A stretch of 56,636 nucleotides of DNA from Bacillota bacterium (GTDB taxonomy: Bacteria > Bacillota > Clostridia > Acetivibrionales > DSM-1351): contig JAEWMS010000004.1 in assembly GCA_023393115.1 (NCBI GenBank), forward strand, positions 1 through 56,636, read 5' to 3'. How positions within the stretch are numbered: the first letter of the stretch is position 1; the number at the start of each line of letters is the position of its first letter. This document shows, in pieces, positions 37,569 to 46,226 of this stretch. The translations under genes and the position numbers were made by a program. The notes beneath the pieces are model-generated. The model was not told the DNA's origin and did not search any database. It saw nothing but the letters and a program-made list of their open reading frames with translations.

Positions 37569-38885
37569 ATGTTTATTAATGAAGTTATCACAAAGATATG
37601 GGAACCTGTTTCCTTACAATATGAAAAGACCTATAAGGAAGCATCACTTTTAAGTACTGAAGAGTTATTTAATTTAATTAAAGAAAATATTGAGGAAAAA
37701 ATTAATTACATTAGGGTTATAAACACACCCGACTTTTCAATAACAGCACTTGCTACTAGCGGTTGTCCGCACTGTAATAAAAATGGCAAGTTTGCTGCAT
37801 GCAGTATGTGTGATTATTCTTCTCCGCATGCAATAGGCATTGCTAGGATGGATAATTTGAAACATAGAAGTCCTGAATTATATGCACAAATTGTTAGGCT
37901 AAGTTTTGAACAAGCAAGAGGCGTAATGCCGGAATCAAGCATTTTAGAGTCAATAACTACCTATGATAGTCTAAATTCAGAGGAAGTTACTGATGAGGTT
38001 TTCGATGAGGTTTTTGGAAAGGGTGAGTTGTTCAAGGGTAAACCGTTTAAATTAGGAATAGAAACAAGGGCTTCAAGTGTTACCCAAAGTAAACTGGTAA
38101 AATGGAAAGAGAAATTAGGAAAAAGAGTCAGAGTCGAAATAGGTGTTGAAGTAAAAAATGACTGGATAAGAAATAATTGGATTAATAAGAATATTACCAA
38201 TGACCATATTAAGAATGCAGTTGAATTAATTATTGAGACTGGATGGGAGCCGAATGGCAATGTACTGATTGGAATTCCTGGACTTACTGAGGAACAGTCC
38301 ATAGAATTATTCTATGAGACAGTTATTTGGATGGATCAGTTAGGATTTAAATATATAATATGTTCTCCTGTAGCGATAAAAGAAATGACATTGCAGGGGT
38401 TTTTATATAGAGAGTTACGAGAAAATGAATCTCTAGTAGATTTAGGAGTCGCATATGGCGAACAAACAGGAATGCCATGGATATTTACGGTTGTGAGGGC
38501 TATACATGCTGTTATAAGTAGAAGACCCGACTTAGCAAGAAAATTAATCTTAAGTGAAGTTAACTTTCCTAACTATTATAATTGTATAGAGCCATTTTAT
38601 AACAAAAATGGCATGTTAAATAACATTTCTGACATAAAAAAGTCCATAAGGGAATTTGCACTTAATAAGGATCCGAAGGTAATCATAGATTTATATAGTA
38701 CTATACAGGAGCATCCATATTATACTTTGTATCAAATTATTCTGGATAAACAAAAAAAATATTCAGATATTAAAACAGTAATTTCTAAAGTTGGTGAAGA
38801 AATTTCAAAGGTAATGTGGCCTGATAATTGGAATGAGAAAGTAAGTGAGCTAAAAGAGGAACTGGGTAATTTAACAGTAACTTAG
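37569..38885 (+). CDS. Radical SAM protein, RaSEA/Elp3-like
   Basis: About 438 residues. Four Cys lie close together: C66, C69, C78 and C81 in 'GCPHCNKNGKFAACSMCDY', so the cluster ligands differ from plain CxxxCxxC. 'FKLGIETRAS' and 'NVLIGIPGLTEEQSIELF' fit a radical SAM barrel; later 'SPVAIKEMTLQGFLYRE' recalls archaeosine-synthase-type (RaSEA) and Elp3-like radical SAM proteins, which act on tRNA bases. Inside an antibiotic cluster a peptide or carrier-bound substrate is more likely. ATG 37569 is used because GGATGGAGG (37555-37563) lies 5 bases before it. Confidence 0.65.
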   Translation: MFINEVITKIWEPVSLQYEKTYKEASLLSTEELFNLIKENIEEKINYIRVINTPDFSITALATSGCPHCNKNGKFAACSMCDYSSPHAIGIARMDNLKHRSPELYAQIVRLSFEQARGVMPESSILESITTYDSLNSEEVTDEVFDEVFGKGELFKGKPFKLGIETRASSVTQSKLVKWKEKLGKRVRVEIGVEVKNDWIRNNWINKNITNDHIKNAVELIIETGWEPNGNVLIGIPGLTEEQSIELFYETVIWMDQLGFKYIICSPVAIKEMTLQGFLYRELRENESLVDLGVAYGEQTGMPWIFTVVRAIHAVISRRPDLARKLILSEVNFPNYYNCIEPFYNKNGMLNNISDIKKSIREFALNKDPKVIIDLYSTIQEHPYYTLYQIILDKQKKYSDIKTVISKVGEEISKVMWPDNWNEKVSELKEELGNLTVT

Positions 38886-38942
38886 TATCAGAAATACAAA
38901 TAAAATTCTAAGTAATCTAATTTGATAGAAGGAGCAAATGTT

Positions 38943-41900
38943 ATGTCAAAAAACACTTTTCAAGACAAATTACTTGAAACGTTTAAAATATTTTCTGATA
39001 AAATTGCAATTGAATATAATGATAATTTTATAAAGTATTCACAACTTGATCAGAAAACTAATAAAATTGCGAACTATATACTACAAAAAGGTATAAAACA
39101 AAATTCTCTCATAAGTATTCTTGTAGAAGACAAAGTAGAAGTAATTTCACTTATAATTGGTATTATAAAGGCTGGGTGTATATTTGTTCCTATTGATCCA
39201 GCCTACCCTGCAAAAAGAATAGAATACATAATCAATTCTACGGAAACAGAAGTTTTATTCTGGGATGAAAATAATGGCAAAAAAGAGTTTAATTTTAATG
39301 ATAATCAAAATCGTAAAATTCAAACTATATTAACAAATGAAAGTTTTTATAATAATTCTTTATCAGATGAGTACAAACCAAGCTGTCATTACTGTCCGGA
39401 TGATCCTATTTATATATATTTTACATCAGGATCCACAGGCAATCCAAAAGCAATTGTGGGTAGAAATGAAAGTTTATTGCACTTTATTGAGTGGGAAATC
39501 GCAGAATTTGCAATAAATCAAAATACCCGCATAAGCCAATTTACATCGCCATCTTTTGATGCGTTTTTAAGAGACATATTTGTACCATTATTTGCAGGAG
39601 GAACTGTTTGTATCCCTGTAAGGAAAGAAATAATACTTGACACTGCGAGCATGGTAGACTGGATAGAAAAAAACAAGGTAAATATAATACACTGTACTCC
39701 AAGTCTATTTAGAGTGTTTAGTACTGGTACCATTTGTACAGAGAACTTTAAAGACTTAAAATATGTATTTATGGCTGGAGAGGTACTAAAACCTAATGAC
39801 CTTGAAAATTGGTATTCGATATTTGGTGATAGAATACAATTGGTAAACTTTTATGGGGCATCTGAAACTACAATGATAAAAATGTTTTATCCTATAAAGT
39901 CTTCAGATGTAAAAAGAAAATCTATTCCTATTGGTAAGCCTATGAAAGGGGCAAAGGCGGTAATTCTAGATAAGAACCTTAATATCTGTAATCAGGGAGA
40001 CATTGGCGAAATATATATACGTACTCCATATAGAACATTGGGGTACTATAAGAATCCTGATTTAAATAAAGAAAAATTTATAATCAATCCATTTAATAAG
40101 GACCCCAATGATTTAATTTACCGTACAGGAGATTTAGGGCGATTATTAGAGAGTGGGGATATTGAGTTTTTTGGTAGAATAGATCGCCAAATTAAAATCA
40201 GGGGCATTCGAGTAGAGTTAGGTGAAATTGAAAAAGAATTATCTAAATTTACTGGTATTAAAGAGTGTGTTGTTGATTTTAAAAATGATAGTACAAATGT
40301 AGAAGAGAAAGCTAAAGTGGAATACTGTAAAAAATGTGGAATAACGACACGCTTCCCCGAAGCGGTTTTGGATACAGTTGGATGCTGTAAGATATGCAAT
40401 GACTATGAAACGTATAAGGGTAAAGCCCAAAGTTACTTTGGAACAATGGATGACCTAAATAGTATTTTTCAAAATAGTAAAAAGGATAATAAAAGTGAAT
40501 ATGATTGTATTCTCTTATTTAGTGGAGGTAAAGATAGTACTTTTGTATTGTACAAGTTGATAGAAATGGGTTTGAAAGTACTAGCTTTTACTTTTGATAA
40601 TGGATTTATATCTAAAATGGCGTTGGATAATATTCAAAATACTGTAAAGGAACTTAATATCGATCACATAATTGGCACTTACGATGACATGAATAAAATC
40701 TTTTTAGAAGGGCTACGGGAGGAAAGTAGTGTTTGCAACGGCTGTTTTAAAGTTTTGCGAATTCTAAGTACAAGGCTGGCATATGAAAAGGGTATAAAAT
40801 ATATAGTAACTGGACTATCAAAGGGGCAGATTTTTGAATTACGACTATATGATGCTTTCAAACAGGGGATATTGGTATCGGATGAGATTGAAAAAAGAAT
40901 TTTAGACCAAAGAGTACTGTATCATGGAAAAGATGATTACGTGAGTAGAGTAATTGGTTCAGATTTATTAATTAATAAAAGTATGATTCAAGAAGTTGGA
41001 CTTATTGATTTTTACAGATACTCAGATGTCACCAAAGAGGAAATTCTTGAGTTTTTAAAAACTAAAAGTTCATATTGGAACAATCCTTCCGACACCGGTT
41101 TTTGCTCGAGTAACTGTATGATTAATGATGTGGGGATACATATTCAGAGGAATGAGAGAGGATATGACAATTACACATTTCCTAATAGCTGGGAGGTTCG
41201 CCTGGGACATACCACCATTGCAGAGGCAAAGAGTGAGTCCGAAGGTGAAGTAAACTTGCAAAAGGTACAGGATATACTGGAGAAATTAGGATACAACGAA
41301 ACATATAGGAACAAGACTTACTTAAAAGAATATCTGGCTGCATATTATACTTCTGATAATCAGTTAAATTCACATGAAATAAGGGCATTCATGGAGAGTA
41401 GTCTTCCAAGTTATATGATTCCGACATATTTTATTGAAGTCAGTAAAATACCGCTAAATACCAACGGAAAGATAGCGTATAATGAACTACCTGATCCAAG
41501 AAAAAATATAAAACAGAAATATTTAGCACCAAGGGATGAAACAGAGGTTGCTTTGGAAAAAATTTGGTGTGAAATACTTGGAATAGATAAGGTAAGTATT
41601 AATGAAGACTTTTTACAAATTGGAGGTCATTCTCTAAATATAATGCAATTAATATCAAGAGTTACTTCAGAATTTAATGTTGAGATTCCGTTATCAGAAA
41701 TTTTTAAGAAGGCTACTATTGAAGGATTAGGTAATTTTATAAAAACCACTGTTAATAAGACTAATATAACTATCAATAAAAATGAAAAATGTGAATATTA
41801 TCCGGCAACAGTATCTCAAAAGAGAATGTATGCACTTGCTCTGATTAAAGGAGCCGGGGTTGTACAAAATATCCTTTTTGGAGTAAGAATTAAAGGGGAT

Positions 41901-44429
41901 ATTAATAGAGAACGAATTAAGGATATATTCAGAATATTGATTGACAGACATGAAATATTACGTACACATTTTGAAATAAGAAATAATGATGTGGTACAGG
42001 TAGTACACGACCATATCGACTTTAATGTGAATTTTGTTAAGGCGGAAAAATCTGAAGATGAAGTAATGATTGATTTGATAAAGCCTTTTAATACAGACGA
42101 TTTACCTTTGTTTAGGGTGAATGTTATTGAGGTTCAAAAAAATGAAAATATCCTACTATTAGATATGCACCACACAATCTCTGATGGGATATCAATTGGT
42201 ATTATAGCGAGGGAGTTTATTAATTTATACAAAGGGAAGGAACTTCCGGAGTTAAGGATTCAGTATAAGGATTATGCATTATGGCAGGAAGAAGGACTAA
42301 AAACGGGTTTATTCAAAAAACAGAAGGATTACTGGTTAAGTTTGTTAGAAGGTGAAATACCGAAACTAAGTATTCCTACTGATTATCCTAAAAAGTGGAT
42401 TCGTAGTTTTAAGGGAGATACTATTACTGTATATGCCGGAAAAGAATTTGGATCTTGCATAAAAAATCTTGCAACAGAAAGTGGTACTACTCTTTATATG
42501 TTGCTTTTAGCAGCATACAGTATACTTTTATCAAAGTATACTGGGCAGGAGGATATTATTGTAGGCTCTATTTCATCAGGGCGGCACCAAATGGATTTAG
42601 ATAATATGGTTGGTATGTTTTTAAACAATATTGTAATGCGTAATAAACCATCAGGCGATAAAAATTTCAATGACTTCTTGGCGGAGGTTAAGTCAAATGC
42701 ATTGGCAGCCTATGAAAACCAGGATTATCCTTTTGAATTGCTAGTTGATAAATTAGGTGTTAAGGTGGGATTGGGAGAAAGTCCAATATTTAATACATTG
42801 TTTTCATTACAAAATGTACCTATGCCAACTGCAACTATAGATGGACTTACATTTGAACAGGTTAAGAATATCAGAACTAATACATCAAGACAGGATCTCA
42901 GCTTACTGGCATATGAACAAGGTGATGATATTAAACTTGACTTTGAATATTGTACTAAGCTGTTTAATAGAGTAACAATAGAGAGGATGGCCTCAGATTA
43001 CTTAGAAATCTTGGAACAAGTAGTACAAGATATAAATATAAGAATAGACGATATTAAATTAACCGAGAGAGGTTGTATTATGAATAATGATAAGCAACCT
43101 GATAGATATCAATCAGAAGCCAATGGAAATCGGTATCATCATATTTTATCAGAACTACTTTTTGGATTTGCAGATGAAAAAATATATGAAAGTTTTTGTA
43201 CAATAGTAAAAAAGGAACCTGATACCATTGCCATTGAGTACGAAGGGAACTATATGCCTTTTGCAGAGCTTGATATAAAATCGGATATTTTCTGCAACTA
43301 TCTACGGTGTGAAGTTAAAATAAAACAGGATGAAAAGGTTGGAATTCTTGACCTCAACCATTTAAATCTGCCAGTCTATATTATAGGCGCATTAAAGGCT
43401 GGTGTTTCTTATTTGGTAATAAATCCCCAGATATTAGAAAATGACGTTGCACAGCTTATTAACATGAATAAAATAAGTATAATAGTATCAGTTAAAAGTC
43501 ATATAAAAATACTGAATGATTTACAATGGCAATGCAAAGAGTTTAATACATATATATGTATAGATACTGATGATGCACACCTTGAGGATGAATTGACAGA
43601 GAGTGTCCTGATGAATAAAAAGTTATGGGAGTATGTCGGTAAAATTGCTAACGATGATATTGAAGGAGGAGGGTGGGTTAACAGTTATACAGGTTCTCAT
43701 TTTACCAGACGGGAAATGGACGAATATATGAACAATATTTTTGTCAAGTTGAAACCATATATAAGTAAGGAATCAAAAGTATTAGAAATAGGATGCGCAT
43801 CCGGCATTAGTATGTATAAGTTAGCTCCTTATGTCAATTTATATTACGGAACAGATTTTTCTAAAGTAATTATTAAGAAAAACGAACAGAATGTAAGAGA
43901 AATGGATATTAACAATATTAAACTGGCATGTCTTTCAGCAGATGAGATTGATAGGGTAGATGAAAGTAACTTTGATATTACTGTCATGAACAGTGTCGTT
44001 GTATGTTTTAGTGGGTTAAATTACTTAAGGAAAGTGCTTAAAAAAGTTATTGGTATTATGAAAGATAATGGAGTCATATTTATTGGAGATATAATGGATC
44101 AGGATTGTAAAGGAGAGCTTTACCAATCGTTAGTGGATTTTAAACAAGAGTATCCGGAATACAAAACTAAAACAGATTTGTCAAACAAGCTATTTTGCTC
44201 GAAACTATATTTTGAGGATTTAGCGGTAGATATTCCGGAAATAGATAGTATTCATATATCACCCAAAGTTTACACCATTGAAAATGAGCTGACTAAATAT
44301 CGTTATGATGCACTGATTAAAATTGACAAAAATCAAAATAAAAAAAGAAGAAACTCGAAAAAGAATAAGCAGCAACATGGTAATAATATTCTTCAAAGAT
44401 ATAGCTTAAGTATTAATGCAAATATTTAA
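38943..44429 (+). CDS. NRPS A(with inserted PP-loop ATPase)-T-C-partial A-MT
   Basis: About 1828 residues. An A domain core (1-435, 'YFTSGSTGNPKAI') breaks after its 'GRIDRQIKIRG' motif near 445. Inserted is a 300-residue unit with Cys pairs 'CKKC' (about 460) and 'CCKIC' (about 480), the PP-loop 'LFSGGKDSTF' (about 525), 'CNGC' (about 597) and 'CSSNC' (about 720), like WbpG-type adenine nucleotide alpha-hydrolases. The A domain then resumes and ends with 'NTNGKI' (840). T (Ser near 895) and C (HHTISDG, 1075) follow, then only the front third of an A domain (1420-1540) joined to a SAM methyltransferase ('VLEIGCASG', 1611) and a Lys/Arg-rich tail. There is no terminal T or TE. Specificity positions read D-A-R-H-F-A-F-M-I-K; I know no match. 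ATG 38943 follows GAAGGAG. Confidence 0.85.
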   Translation: MSKNTFQDKLLETFKIFSDKIAIEYNDNFIKYSQLDQKTNKIANYILQKGIKQNSLISILVEDKVEVISLIIGIIKAGCIFVPIDPAYPAKRIEYIINSTETEVLFWDENNGKKEFNFNDNQNRKIQTILTNESFYNNSLSDEYKPSCHYCPDDPIYIYFTSGSTGNPKAIVGRNESLLHFIEWEIAEFAINQNTRISQFTSPSFDAFLRDIFVPLFAGGTVCIPVRKEIILDTASMVDWIEKNKVNIIHCTPSLFRVFSTGTICTENFKDLKYVFMAGEVLKPNDLENWYSIFGDRIQLVNFYGASETTMIKMFYPIKSSDVKRKSIPIGKPMKGAKAVILDKNLNICNQGDIGEIYIRTPYRTLGYYKNPDLNKEKFIINPFNKDPNDLIYRTGDLGRLLESGDIEFFGRIDRQIKIRGIRVELGEIEKELSKFTGIKECVVDFKNDSTNVEEKAKVEYCKKCGITTRFPEAVLDTVGCCKICNDYETYKGKAQSYFGTMDDLNSIFQNSKKDNKSEYDCILLFSGGKDSTFVLYKLIEMGLKVLAFTFDNGFISKMALDNIQNTVKELNIDHIIGTYDDMNKIFLEGLREESSVCNGCFKVLRILSTRLAYEKGIKYIVTGLSKGQIFELRLYDAFKQGILVSDEIEKRILDQRVLYHGKDDYVSRVIGSDLLINKSMIQEVGLIDFYRYSDVTKEEILEFLKTKSSYWNNPSDTGFCSSNCMINDVGIHIQRNERGYDNYTFPNSWEVRLGHTTIAEAKSESEGEVNLQKVQDILEKLGYNETYRNKTYLKEYLAAYYTSDNQLNSHEIRAFMESSLPSYMIPTYFIEVSKIPLNTNGKIAYNELPDPRKNIKQKYLAPRDETEVALEKIWCEILGIDKVSINEDFLQIGGHSLNIMQLISRVTSEFNVEIPLSEIFKKATIEGLGNFIKTTVNKTNITINKNEKCEYYPATVSQKRMYALALIKGAGVVQNILFGVRIKGDINRERIKDIFRILIDRHEILRTHFEIRNNDVVQVVHDHIDFNVNFVKAEKSEDEVMIDLIKPFNTDDLPLFRVNVIEVQKNENILLLDMHHTISDGISIGIIAREFINLYKGKELPELRIQYKDYALWQEEGLKTGLFKKQKDYWLSLLEGEIPKLSIPTDYPKKWIRSFKGDTITVYAGKEFGSCIKNLATESGTTLYMLLLAAYSILLSKYTGQEDIIVGSISSGRHQMDLDNMVGMFLNNIVMRNKPSGDKNFNDFLAEVKSNALAAYENQDYPFELLVDKLGVKVGLGESPIFNTLFSLQNVPMPTATIDGLTFEQVKNIRTNTSRQDLSLLAYEQGDDIKLDFEYCTKLFNRVTIERMASDYLEILEQVVQDINIRIDDIKLTERGCIMNNDKQPDRYQSEANGNRYHHILSELLFGFADEKIYESFCTIVKKEPDTIAIEYEGNYMPFAELDIKSDIFCNYLRCEVKIKQDEKVGILDLNHLNLPVYIIGALKAGVSYLVINPQILENDVAQLINMNKISIIVSVKSHIKILNDLQWQCKEFNTYICIDTDDAHLEDELTESVLMNKKLWEYVGKIANDDIEGGGWVNSYTGSHFTRREMDEYMNNIFVKLKPYISKESKVLEIGCASGISMYKLAPYVNLYYGTDFSKVIIKKNEQNVREMDINNIKLACLSADEIDRVDESNFDITVMNSVVVCFSGLNYLRKVLKKVIGIMKDNGVIFIGDIMDQDCKGELYQSLVDFKQEYPEYKTKTDLSNKLFCSKLYFEDLAVDIPEIDSIHISPKVYTIENELTKYRYDALIKIDKNQNKKRRNSKKNKQQHGNNILQRYSLSINANI

Positions 44430-44441
44430 GGTGATAAAAAT

Positions 44442-45443
44442 ATGATAAATAAAAAGGTATTAAAAAATATTGAACCTTTTAATGATATTTTCTACAAGGG
44501 TTGCTTTTATAGTTCTCTGTTTCCTGTAATCAGTAGCTTCAATAGAAATATTATGTCTGTATTGACAAATGACATTATTATATACAATTACGCTAAAGAT
44601 GGTAATACTATTTTATTAAACAAGATATTCAAGCCAGTAAAAGATTTAGAAGAAGTTATGCATGGTGAGTTAATCACTGTTAAAACTTATACAGATTGTA
44701 CCGATATCATAGGGTTTATATCAGCAGAAATATCAAATGAAAAACCTATTGTTATATGGGTAGACAGTTTCTACCAATCAAATAGATGCGATACATATAT
44801 GAAGAAACATTGGCCACACACATTGCTAGTTTATGGTTATGATAATGACAGTAGTACATTTGATATAATAGAGCACAATCATCATGAAAGTTTGTCATAT
44901 CAGAAAGTTGTTATTGCTTATCAAGATACTGTTGATGCATATAAAGGCTACCTTGAAAATTTTGAACAGAATTCTGATTCTTCAATATTTGTTTTTAACT
45001 CTGATTCAGATAAATCAGGTAACCATGATTTGCAGTCTAACGATAAATATCAATCAACTTATATTAAAAATTTACATTCGAGCATTACAATAATAAGTCG
45101 TGGGATTGAGGATTTAAAAGCATTTACGAGGGATTTTTACTTGATAATCAGTAATGAGGAAGTATTATTTGCTAATATGGAAGGTTTATTGGAAGGTGTT
45201 AATAGCATCATAAATGCAAAACAAGCTGAAAAATATAAAATTACAAAACTGTTCCCGGAACTAAAAGAACCAATAGATACGCTTGACGAAATAATTAAGC
45301 ATTGGAACTATTTTAGAACTATATGTGGGAAATTTTTTTACTCATCAAATTATAGAAAGAAAGATTTTGATAATGCATTAAAAAGATTGGACGGCATTTA
45401 CCTTCTTGAGCAGAAATATCTTAGCGATATCCTTAAAATTTAA
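44442..45443 (+). CDS. BtrH-like acyltransferase/peptidase, copy 2
   Basis: A 333-residue protein that starts 12 bases after the preceding synthetase. 'NIEPFNDIFYKGCFYSSLF' has the candidate nucleophile Cys, and 'KHWPHTLLVYGYDND' with 'FDIIEHNHHES' gives the His-acid part, aligning with the copies at 13135 and 51911. The C-terminal half is helical. A stand-alone carrier gene follows at 45623, as BtrI pairs with BtrH in butirosin. The role (transfer of an acyl group from a carrier to an amine, or chain release) is inferred. Confidence 0.55.
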   Translation: MINKKVLKNIEPFNDIFYKGCFYSSLFPVISSFNRNIMSVLTNDIIIYNYAKDGNTILLNKIFKPVKDLEEVMHGELITVKTYTDCTDIIGFISAEISNEKPIVIWVDSFYQSNRCDTYMKKHWPHTLLVYGYDNDSSTFDIIEHNHHESLSYQKVVIAYQDTVDAYKGYLENFEQNSDSSIFVFNSDSDKSGNHDLQSNDKYQSTYIKNLHSSITIISRGIEDLKAFTRDFYLIISNEEVLFANMEGLLEGVNSIINAKQAEKYKITKLFPELKEPIDTLDEIIKHWNYFRTICGKFFYSSNYRKKDFDNALKRLDGIYLLEQKYLSDILKI

Positions 45444-45463
45444 TATCTTATAATTTAATAATT

Positions 45464-45547
45464 AAAGTGAGGCGATTAATATGAGCTTTTAAGCTATGTC
45501 TGAAGGTAATAATATACCACCTTAAGGTAGGCATACCTTTATTTTTT
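45464..45547 (+). terminator. Terminator/attenuator-like element with mini-ORF
   Basis: AAGGTA (45524-45529), loop GGCA and TACCTT (45534-45539) form a 6-bp hairpin followed by TATTTTTT, an intrinsic terminator shape. Upstream, another AAGGT (45503-45507) can pair with ACCTT (45519-45523), and ACCTTAAGGT can pair within itself, so alternative folds exist. Before these lies a spaced RBS-like GTGAGGCG and ATG AGC TTT TAA at 45481, a three-codon reading frame. The set resembles an attenuator between the BtrH-like gene and the ACP gene. Confidence 0.45.
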
Positions 45548-45622
45548 AAAAAAAAATTATAATTATATTATGAAAGAAAGGAAAATGTATAATAAGTTTT
45601 TCAATTATACAGGTGTAAAAAA

Positions 45623-45895
45623 GTGGAGAATAAAGATATAGAAATAATAATAGAAAAGGTAAAAAACATTATTGTTGATGTAGCTGATTTTGAATTAAAT
45701 GTTAATGATATTCAAAATGGCAAGGATAGTATCAAAAATCTGGGTTTAAACTCACTGGGAATAATAAGAATGCTTGTGGGTATTGAAAAAGAATTTGATG
45801 TAGAAATTGATATTGAGGAAACAGACTCCGACATATTAGCATCTGTTGAACAGTTATCCCTTCACATTCTTAATTTAAAACATGATGAAAAGTAA
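45623..45895 (+). CDS. Stand-alone acyl/peptidyl carrier protein
   Basis: A 90-residue carrier with 'NLGLNSLGIIRMLVGIEKEF', where the Ser in 'LNSLG' takes phosphopantetheine, and an acidic third helix ('EIDIEETDSD'). GTG 45623 is preceded by AGGTG at 7 bases. Its neighbours, a BtrH-like protein and further on an AMP-forming ligase, suggest the ligase loads it and the BtrH-like protein unloads it. It could also supply the T domain absent from the C-partial A-MT module. Confidence 0.85.
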   Translation: MENKDIEIIIEKVKNIIVDVADFELNVNDIQNGKDSIKNLGLNSLGIIRMLVGIEKEFDVEIDIEETDSDILASVEQLSLHILNLKHDEK

Positions 45896-46226
45896 CAATA
45901 ATGAATAATTGACTATAACAAGGCGATAAATGTCCTCCACCTCTTTAGGTGTTGGGTACTGATTTGGTATTTAAGCGACGAGTATATCTCCTGCTTCGTT
46001 GAAACATGCTGAGGCAAGAAAATTTTTCTGCAATCAAAATTTTTCTTTTGAACTAAAGAGTTATAACAATCATTAAGTTCATTTTTATTCAGATGATAAA
46101 CTAATCACTATTTTATATGTTAATTCTTATTAAAATTATTTATTAGGGTATAGCATCCGGTAATATAAGCTTTGTAGAAGTTTATCTATTTTGAATAGAA
46201 TAAATTGTCGAAAGAAGGTAATGTTT
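45896..46226 (+). other. Non-coding spacer with folded segments
   Basis: No gene is visible in these 331 bases. CCACCT-CTTT-AGGTG (about 45937-45952) can fold, as can GAG-TATAT-CTC nearby. Copy 2 of the intergenic repeat lies at 46013-46066. I checked for the T-box specifier consensus and did not find it. The segment 45925-46013 is clearly less AT-rich than its surroundings, so it could be a remnant end of a mobile element. Confidence 0.35.
46013..46066 (+). repeat. Intergenic repeat, copy 2
   Basis: GGCAAGAAAATTTTTCTGCA, then ATCAAAATTTTTCTTTTGAA and CTAAAGAGTTA, is the second copy of the element at 37444-37496. The similarity ends sharply on the left (no match before GGCAAG), which marks a unit boundary. 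Both copies lie in long gaps upstream of tailoring genes. Confidence 0.5.

Noticed and set aside
45896..46226. T-box or other known riboswitch before the SbnA-like gene
   Set aside because: I looked for the T-box AGGGTGGnACCGCG element and for typical switch cores and saw neither; only small hairpins and a repeat are present.
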